A stretch of DNA of 64,000 bases from Ktedonosporobacter rubrisoli (GTDB lineage Bacteria; Chloroflexota; Ktedonobacteria; Ktedonobacterales; Ktedonobacteraceae). Location: the NCBI RefSeq assembly GCF_004208415.1, contig NZ_CP035758.1, forward strand, positions 5,704,001 through 5,768,000, given 5' to 3'. Under the pieces are notes generated by a model that made no database searches, was not told the origin of the DNA, and saw nothing but the letters and a program-made list of their open reading frames with translations. How positions within the stretch are numbered: position 1 is the first letter of the stretch; each line of letters opens with the position of its first letter. Both the position numbers and the translations under genes were made by a program. This document shows positions 59,255-64,000 of this stretch, piece by piece.

Positions 59255-59647
59255 CTAGAGAGGTTGACGACCGGCAAAGCCGGTGTGCATATAGTGCCAG
59301 AAGAGGATGCGTTCCTCGCCCAATTGCCAGCACAGATATACTTCCTGGCCATCACGCAAGCTAGGAAAATCTATCAAGCCAATATCCGGGTCCTTGAGCA
59401 CGCAGCCAAAACTCTGCAGTTCGTCGGCGGCATTGCGTAAAACATGCACATATGCCGCCAGGTCACTCTGCAGCTTCATCGTCCGTCCATAGAGATGATG
59501 GCCATTGCCCTTCGAGCGGGCGTGCAATTCTTCCAGCTCTTCCTCAATGACCTGAACACTCCGGCGACCTTCCTGGATCTTACGCAGCACGACAGTAATC
59601 TCAGGCAAGAGCGCCTCGGCCTCTTCACGCGTGAAATAGCGAGCCAT
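59255..59647 (-). CDS. DUF2203 family protein
   Basis: 130 aa. It begins ARYFTREEAEALLPEITVVL, and continues with a helical region and the typical end of DUF2203: GCVLKDPDIGLIDFPSLRDG followed by EVYLCWQLGEERILFWHYMHTGFAGR. The conserved W..GE..I.WWH-type end marks the family, whose function is not known. Site AAGGAG. First or second gene of the prmC transcript; the large membrane gene upstream ends 60 bases before it. Confidence 0.88.
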   Translation of the reverse strand: MARYFTREEAEALLPEITVVLRKIQEGRRSVQVIEEELEELHARSKGNGHHLYGRTMKLQSDLAAYVHVLRNAADELQSFGCVLKDPDIGLIDFPSLRDGQEVYLCWQLGEERILFWHYMHTGFAGRQPL

Positions 59648-59707
59648 AGCTTTGCTCTCCTTTCTACCGTCAGCCTTGCCTTGAACTGGCTGGAGTTGCG
59701 ATCAGCA

Positions 59708-61639
59708 TTATTTTGACCTGGTTGGAGTGGCCGCAGGGGTAACTGTCGGTTGCACGGTCGGCGTTACCGGAGGCGCGTTGCTTCCTCCCAGATTGATGCT
59801 TAGATCGTCAAATGCCGTAAAGTTCACTACAGTACCACCAGTATTCAAGTAGTTGCCTTTGATTATATCACCACTCTGCACCAATGGGAGTTTAGGTGAT
59901 AACGAGAGGTTGGCCGTGAAGATCTGTTGCTGCCCCTCTATTTGCAGGTAGAAAACTGTATTGCTTCCCTGCTGAACCGTGGCAACGCGCTGCACTTTGC
60001 CCTGCAGAGTCTTCGTGGTAGCACTGGAAGGCGCGGAAGTTCCATTCTGGGCCAGCTGGGTCAGCCACTGCTGATAATCCTGTAAGGCTTGCGCGAGGCT
60101 TGTATCAAACTGCACATTGCTCCCGTTGAGATTGCGCGCATCGACGATGCCAACTGCCTGGAAGATATCACCGCTGCTGGTATGTTGCACGTAGATAGCG
60201 ACCCAGGTAGGCGTATTGTAGATCTGATAAAGCTGGACGCTGGCTACATCATAGCCACGGATATTGGCTCGCGTGGATTGAAAAGTCTTCGCAACGTTAT
60301 CACCAATGCCCAGGCCCGACAAGGGATAGAAATCGGCCGCATTCTTGTGCGTATCAAACAGGAAAATGCCTGTGCTTGAGTTGTCATTCACTGAAGAGGA
60401 GGTCATGGGAATGAGCCAGACGGGCTGATCGACGTTATTGTAGAGCAGTTCAGGATCACTTGCCGGCGATTGCTGACCCAGGCCAGAGGGATTGAACCAG
60501 GGCGCGGCATGATAGAGTCCCCACCATTGTAGATACTGCGTGACGGTATCGGCGGGCATTACGCGATCTACCCAGTTTGGTACATCCTGCGGCTTGTACT
60601 TTGTAATATCGCCGGTATGAGCATCAACCAGGAGCACTTCGCTTAGCTCATTGCCAACGTAGCCGCGAATCGGCTGCATGAGCGAGATGGTCCAGTAGGG
60701 GCGAAAATTATCGTCAAGTTCCAGGGTGGGATCAAGCAAGCGCCCATTGGTATAGCCGCTCATATAGACATGGCGCAAGAGATCCTGGTTGAGCAGCGCG
60801 CCTGGCAAGACGGCCAGGGAATCGTGCTTTGGATCAGTATAGAGCTGCGGCACCGCCTGGGGATTCTCGGCATCGACGACGACAAAGCCAGGCGTGGTCG
60901 GACTCGATAAGTTGACGAAGAGATTGTTATAGGAGAGCGGAGCAACGTAATAGAGATGATGCTTGATCGACTGCAGCGTATAGCTATCGGCATCAAGGCT
61001 ATAGGCAGAGCCAAGGTTCTGTCCGTTGGAGCCCAGCACCTGCTGTCCTTTGTAAGCTGCTACGCTCTTGCTAACCAGCACGATATGATTGGGGTCCGTG
61101 GGTGGCAGCGTAGGAGAGGCATGCGTCCTTACGTTTGGAATAGCGGCCAGGGCCTTAGCATTGACGTCAAACCAGGTAGTAAAGACACCGATCAGAGCTG
61201 AGGCAGCAATACCCAGTACGCCAACTACCACAAGTCCAAAGATCCCAGCGGCGATAGCTCGGCGAGAATAGTTCGCGGGCATACGGCTGGCGGCGTTACG
61301 CTGGGTTGTACGCGTACTAAAGGAACCGCTCTGACTCGCCTCGGCGGCTTCTTCCAGCACACCCATAGCTGGACGGGCGAAGGCAAAGAGATTGCCAATG
61401 CTGCTAAAAAAGAGGGGCCAGAGTATCCATTGCCAGCCGCCAAAGGGGCCGGTTAGCGCGGGTCGGCCAAAGTACAGAATTAAGAAGCAAAAAATATAGT
61501 TAAAGATCCCGTATCCTACAAGCCAACGCACAAATGTGCGCCCATCAAACTTTTCACGCCTGCCAAAGACGAGCCGTCCGATGCTAAGAATCGCCAGAAT
61601 TGCTAGCGTAGCAATCAATGCGAGCAGGAAAATGATCAT
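59708..61639 (-). CDS. Large membrane protein with extracytoplasmic domain, unknown function
   Basis: 643 aa. Four membrane helices in the first 170 residues (2-20, 44-62, 69-90, 128-152: the last is GIFGLVVVGVLGIAASALIG). The rest to residue 620 is outer, with VDAHTGDITKYKPQDVPNWV, TSSSVNDNSSTGIFLFDT and a later small beta domain (QGKVQRVATVQQGSNTVFYL), then a Pro/Thr tail. I do not recognise a named domain; the central part resembles proteins annotated as membrane proteins of Firmicutes/Chloroflexota with peptidase-propeptide-like folds. Site TAGGAG. Confidence 0.75.
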   Translation of the reverse strand: MIIFLLALIATLAILAILSIGRLVFGRREKFDGRTFVRWLVGYGIFNYIFCFLILYFGRPALTGPFGGWQWILWPLFFSSIGNLFAFARPAMGVLEEAAEASQSGSFSTRTTQRNAASRMPANYSRRAIAAGIFGLVVVGVLGIAASALIGVFTTWFDVNAKALAAIPNVRTHASPTLPPTDPNHIVLVSKSVAAYKGQQVLGSNGQNLGSAYSLDADSYTLQSIKHHLYYVAPLSYNNLFVNLSSPTTPGFVVVDAENPQAVPQLYTDPKHDSLAVLPGALLNQDLLRHVYMSGYTNGRLLDPTLELDDNFRPYWTISLMQPIRGYVGNELSEVLLVDAHTGDITKYKPQDVPNWVDRVMPADTVTQYLQWWGLYHAAPWFNPSGLGQQSPASDPELLYNNVDQPVWLIPMTSSSVNDNSSTGIFLFDTHKNAADFYPLSGLGIGDNVAKTFQSTRANIRGYDVASVQLYQIYNTPTWVAIYVQHTSSGDIFQAVGIVDARNLNGSNVQFDTSLAQALQDYQQWLTQLAQNGTSAPSSATTKTLQGKVQRVATVQQGSNTVFYLQIEGQQQIFTANLSLSPKLPLVQSGDIIKGNYLNTGGTVVNFTAFDDLSINLGGSNAPPVTPTVQPTVTPAATPTRSK

Positions 61640-61935
61640 TTCTCGAACTCCTAATTTTTCTCGGCCCTTATTATAGCTGGAGGAATCTCAAAATTATGTC
61701 AATAAATTTAAGGCCGCCCTTGCACCTGCCAGAGAATAAGAGTAGAACCAGTCTTATTGTAGTTTATTGCCGTCTTAATAACAACAGTTTTGTTTCGCCG
61801 GCCTGCACTTCCCGCTTCTCAGCTTTGGGCCACCTGGCAGCGGTTAAGATGAGGAAAACTGGTCATAGAAAGGGACAAAATCTCGCACAATAATCCCCAC
61901 AATCAGCAAGCTGGGAAAAAATAGGTGCTTACCTC

Positions 61936-61987
61936 TTGCTTTTTTTCGCGGAAACAGTATAATGTCATTATGTTATGATTTTAACAT
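61936..61987 (+). promoter_or_regulatory. gntR promoter with inverted repeat
   Basis: TTGCTT (61936-61941), 16 bases, TATAAT (61958-61963); inverted repeat ATGTTA-N6-TAACAT at 61970-61987 over the expected transcript start. The rest of 61640-62005 holds no gene. Confidence 0.55.
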
Positions 61988-62005
61988 GGGAGAAGAAAGT
62001 GGCCA

Positions 62006-62770
62006 ATGCAGGAGCAAGCTCATTATCGTGCGGTATCTAAAATTAGCCCGGTGCCGCTGTATTATCAGGTCGAGAGCGACATGCGTGAGCGGATCAAAAC
62101 TGGTGTATGGAAAGAGGGAGAACAACTACCCAGTGAAGGCGAGCTGTGCGCGCTCTACAAAGTCAGCCGGACGACGCTGCGTCAGGCCATCAGCGCCCTT
62201 GTCGATGAAGGCTTAATCGTGCGCGAGAGGGGTCGCGGTTCCTTTATCAGAGGACCGGTTATCACCGCCGGCACGCGCGGTTTAAGCTCTTTCAGCGACG
62301 AAATGGCCGCCATGGGCATGCGCTCAAGCGCGGATGTGCTTAGCATCCGGCAAGAAGCTGCGTCTGTGGAGATGGCAAGGCGCCTCCACATAGCTCCTGG
62401 CGAAGCCCTCACGGTCATTAAAAGGCTACGGTACGCCAACGAAAAGCCCATTGGTATTCAAATCGCCCATCTGACAGCAGCACGCTTTCCTGGCCTGGAG
62501 CAAGCCGATCTGTCCAAACAATCTCTCTATCAGTATCTTGAAGAAAAGTATGGCACTATCGTGGCGGAGGCGGAAGAGATCTTTGCTACAGCGCCCATTA
62601 CTGGCAAAGATGCTCAATTACTCAACGTAAGCGATGGTGCTTGCGGCTTCTACGTAGAACGGCTTACCTTTGATCAGTCTAAGGAGCCTTTTGAATTCGT
62701 TACCTCGATCATGCGCGGGGACCGCTACAGAGTACAATTTGCTCTGCGCGCGACCCGGCGCCCACTCTAA
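62006..62770 (+). CDS. GntR-family (HutC/UTRA) transcriptional regulator
   Basis: 254 aa. Winged helix N-terminus (about 16-80: PLYYQVESDMRERIKTGVWK, QLPSEGELCALYKVSRTTLR, ALVDEGLIVRERGRGSFI), then a UTRA ligand domain (about 95-250) with GMRSSADVLS, EALTVIKRLRYANEKPIGIQ and EFVTSIMRGDRYRVQFAL. The HutC subfamily commonly senses sugar phosphates or amino acids and controls adjacent uptake genes; here a SIS protein and a sugar-binding lipoprotein follow on the same strand. ATG with loosely spaced GGAG. Self-control is suggested by an inverted repeat in its promoter. Confidence 0.94.
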   Translation: MQEQAHYRAVSKISPVPLYYQVESDMRERIKTGVWKEGEQLPSEGELCALYKVSRTTLRQAISALVDEGLIVRERGRGSFIRGPVITAGTRGLSSFSDEMAAMGMRSSADVLSIRQEAASVEMARRLHIAPGEALTVIKRLRYANEKPIGIQIAHLTAARFPGLEQADLSKQSLYQYLEEKYGTIVAEAEEIFATAPITGKDAQLLNVSDGACGFYVERLTFDQSKEPFEFVTSIMRGDRYRVQFALRATRRPL

Positions 62771-62821
62771 TCTGGCGGAGCTTCGTTTAAGGCGCCCACC
62801 ACGACAGCAAGGCCAGACAGC

Positions 62822-63601
62822 ATGATCGATCACTCAGCAAAGGAGCAAGCAGTGGAACCTATCACCTACCTGACAGAAGCAATACGCGTCCTGCAGCATA
62901 TCCAGGAAAACAATGCTGTTATCCGTACCGTAGCCGATAAAGCCGCCGAAACCATAGCTCGCGGCAACTGGGTTCGCCTCTTTGGCAGCGGCCACTCAGT
63001 TCTACCCACGCAGGATTGCTTCCCGCGCTACGGTGGATATGTTGGCTTCTATCCAATTATGGACCCACGCCTCATGTGGACCACAGTAAGTGGCCCGGGA
63101 GGAGCTGAGGAGCTTCTGTGGCTGGAGAGGCAGGAGAATTATATTAATGTATTTCTGCGCCACAATACATGGGACGCCAACGACATGCTCATCGTAGTTT
63201 CGCATGGTGGCCAGAATCCCGCGCCTGTCGAGATGGCCCTGGCCGGGAAAGAGGCCGGGCTCTTTGTGGTAGCCATCACCTCTGAGGATAACCATCGCAA
63301 TAAGCCCGCCACGCACTCCAGCGGCAAAAAGATCGGCGATATCGCCGACATCACTATCTTCAACGGCGTCTCCTCAGAAGATGCTGTAGTCTCCGTACCC
63401 GGCGTTGCTGGCAAAGTCGGCGGCGTATCTACCCTGGCCTCGATCGCCATTATTCAGTCAATCGTCTCTGAAACCGCCCTGGGCCTCGCGCAACGCGGAT
63501 ATAAAGTCAAGCCATTCGCCGCGCCCAACGTCGAAGGTCTTGGCCCCCGGCACAACGAGGAAGTTTATGAGGAATTCCGTAGCCGTTTAAATCGCTCCTA
63601 A
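62822..63601 (+). CDS. SIS-domain protein (UPF0309-like)
   Basis: 259 aa sugar isomerase/phosphosugar-binding fold. LFGSGHSVLPTQDCFPRYGG is the sugar-phosphate loop, MLIVVSHGGQNPAPVEMALA the second SIS motif and DITIFNGVSSEDAVVSVPGV the C-terminal part; GPRHNEEV is near the end. It resembles UPF0309 proteins found beside sugar ABC systems. Probably a phosphosugar isomerase or amino-sugar phosphate etherase/deaminase; not assignable to one reaction. Starts 51 bases after gntR; AAGGAG lies downstream of the ATG, so an alternative start at GTG 62852 (VEPITYL) is possible. Confidence 0.85.
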   Translation: MIDHSAKEQAVEPITYLTEAIRVLQHIQENNAVIRTVADKAAETIARGNWVRLFGSGHSVLPTQDCFPRYGGYVGFYPIMDPRLMWTTVSGPGGAEELLWLERQENYINVFLRHNTWDANDMLIVVSHGGQNPAPVEMALAGKEAGLFVVAITSEDNHRNKPATHSSGKKIGDIADITIFNGVSSEDAVVSVPGVAGKVGGVSTLASIAIIQSIVSETALGLAQRGYKVKPFAAPNVEGLGPRHNEEVYEEFRSRLNRS

Positions 63602-63628
63602 AAATACCTTTTTCTGGAGGTTGCCCCA

Positions 63629-64000
63629 ATGAAGTATCCCTCATTCCCGCAACGGATCTTCAGCCTTGCCGCTTTCTCACTCATCATACTGGTAGTCGCC
63701 GCTTGCGGCGGCTCCAGTAGCGGTTCTGCGCCATCGTCTTCTAACAAAGTCACTATTACTTATCTCACGCACTGGTCGGGTCCACAGATCGATCAACTTA
63801 ACCAGGCTATCGCTAGCTTTAACAAGAGCGAGCCCAATATTACCGTCAAGGTCCAGAACGTGCCTTTTGGAAACCTCCTGACCACGATCACCACGCAGGG
63901 AGGTAGCGCCAGTGGTCCTACCATCATGGGTATTTACAATCTCTGGATGCCACAGCTTGTGCAGGATGGCATTATTGCTGCCGCCCCCGAAGCCAATACT
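63629..64000 (+). CDS. ABC transporter sugar-binding lipoprotein, 3' end missing
   Basis: First 124 codons only; the frame continues past the window. Signal peptide with lipobox VVAAC (Cys26), then a Ser-rich spacer and the typical start of an extracellular carbohydrate-binding protein: KVTITYLTHWSG, IASFNKSEPNITVKVQNVPF and NLLTTITTQ. ATG 63629 follows GGAGG by 8 bases. It should feed a membrane permease pair lying outside the window. Downstream of gntR and the SIS gene on one strand, so the three probably form a sugar uptake operon. Confidence 0.9.
   Translation, partial: MKYPSFPQRIFSLAAFSLIILVVAACGGSSSGSAPSSSNKVTITYLTHWSGPQIDQLNQAIASFNKSEPNITVKVQNVPFGNLLTTITTQGGSASGPTIMGIYNLWMPQLVQDGIIAAAPEANT

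Overview
The window looks like a chromosomal segment of a Chloroflexota bacterium, most likely class Ktedonobacteria. The clues are moderate GC, Hanks-type Ser/Thr kinases combined with FHA domains and zinc ribbons, many membrane proteins that start with a zinc ribbon and continue through a Pro/Gln/Gly-rich linker, a baseplate-J-like domain on a membrane protein, a large two-GAF histidine kinase and a TnpB-type transposable element. This placement rests on gene style, not on a database search. I saw no rRNA, tRNA or CRISPR array.

Layout. 0-2.4 kb: the end of an S9 peptidase gene and prs. 2.4-7 kb: a relic of an IS200/IS605-type right end, then a signalling cluster of kinase-FHA, membrane-anchored low-complexity FHA protein and kinase-zinc ribbon. 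7-12.6 kb: response regulator and sensor histidine kinase on the minus strand, then two paralogous zinc-ribbon membrane proteins. 12.6-21.1 kb: HOGA-like aldolase, lipoprotein, J-domain membrane protein, DUF6062 protein and a large gltB. 21.5-24.6 kb: an island of at least eight very small, mostly helix-turn-helix genes on both strands with duplicated cassettes and two decayed gene fragments. 24.6-32.4 kb: NUDIX, HxlR, class IV aminotransferase, hydroxyacyl-CoA dehydrogenase, a TetR / F420-type oxidoreductase pair, and an XRE-cupin regulator beside a 2,2-dialkylglycine decarboxylase-like gene. 33-38 kb: ppc, a frameshifted TPR gene and two membrane proteins. 38-41.3 kb: an arginine T-box leader, a 47-residue ORF, argH and argG. 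41.6-51.7 kb: a membrane pseudokinase, nitroreductase, apt, mscL with a zinc-ribbon tail, mutS2, another zinc-ribbon membrane protein and a signal peptidase I with a membrane tail. 52.1-61.6 kb: uvrA, a WecA/TagO-like transferase, the TnpB element with its own Arc-like repressor gene, prmC, a DUF2203 gene and a large membrane protein. 62-64 kb: a GntR regulator, a SIS-domain protein and the start of a sugar ABC transporter binding protein, cut by the window edge.

How genes work together. argH-argG is read from one near-consensus promoter through a T-box whose apparent specifier triplet is CGC (Arg), so the operon should respond to uncharged arginine tRNA. The kinase/FHA/zinc-ribbon cluster looks like a phospho-signalling module whose membrane partner carries a Gln/Gly/Trp-rich repeat domain. 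The TetR, XRE-cupin, GntR and small-HTH loci each have symmetric or repeated DNA sites next to a recognisable promoter, consistent with local autoregulation. The TnpB element sits in line with neighbouring genes on the same strand and is preceded by a promoter whose -10 box ends six bases before the start codon of the Arc-like gene.

The most unusual items are the Arc-like/TnpB pair with a probably leaderless transcript, the expanding and decaying array of mini-HTH genes, the MscL with a zinc-ribbon tail, the pseudokinase joined to an extracellular baseplate-J-like region, and the low-complexity FHA protein between two kinases.
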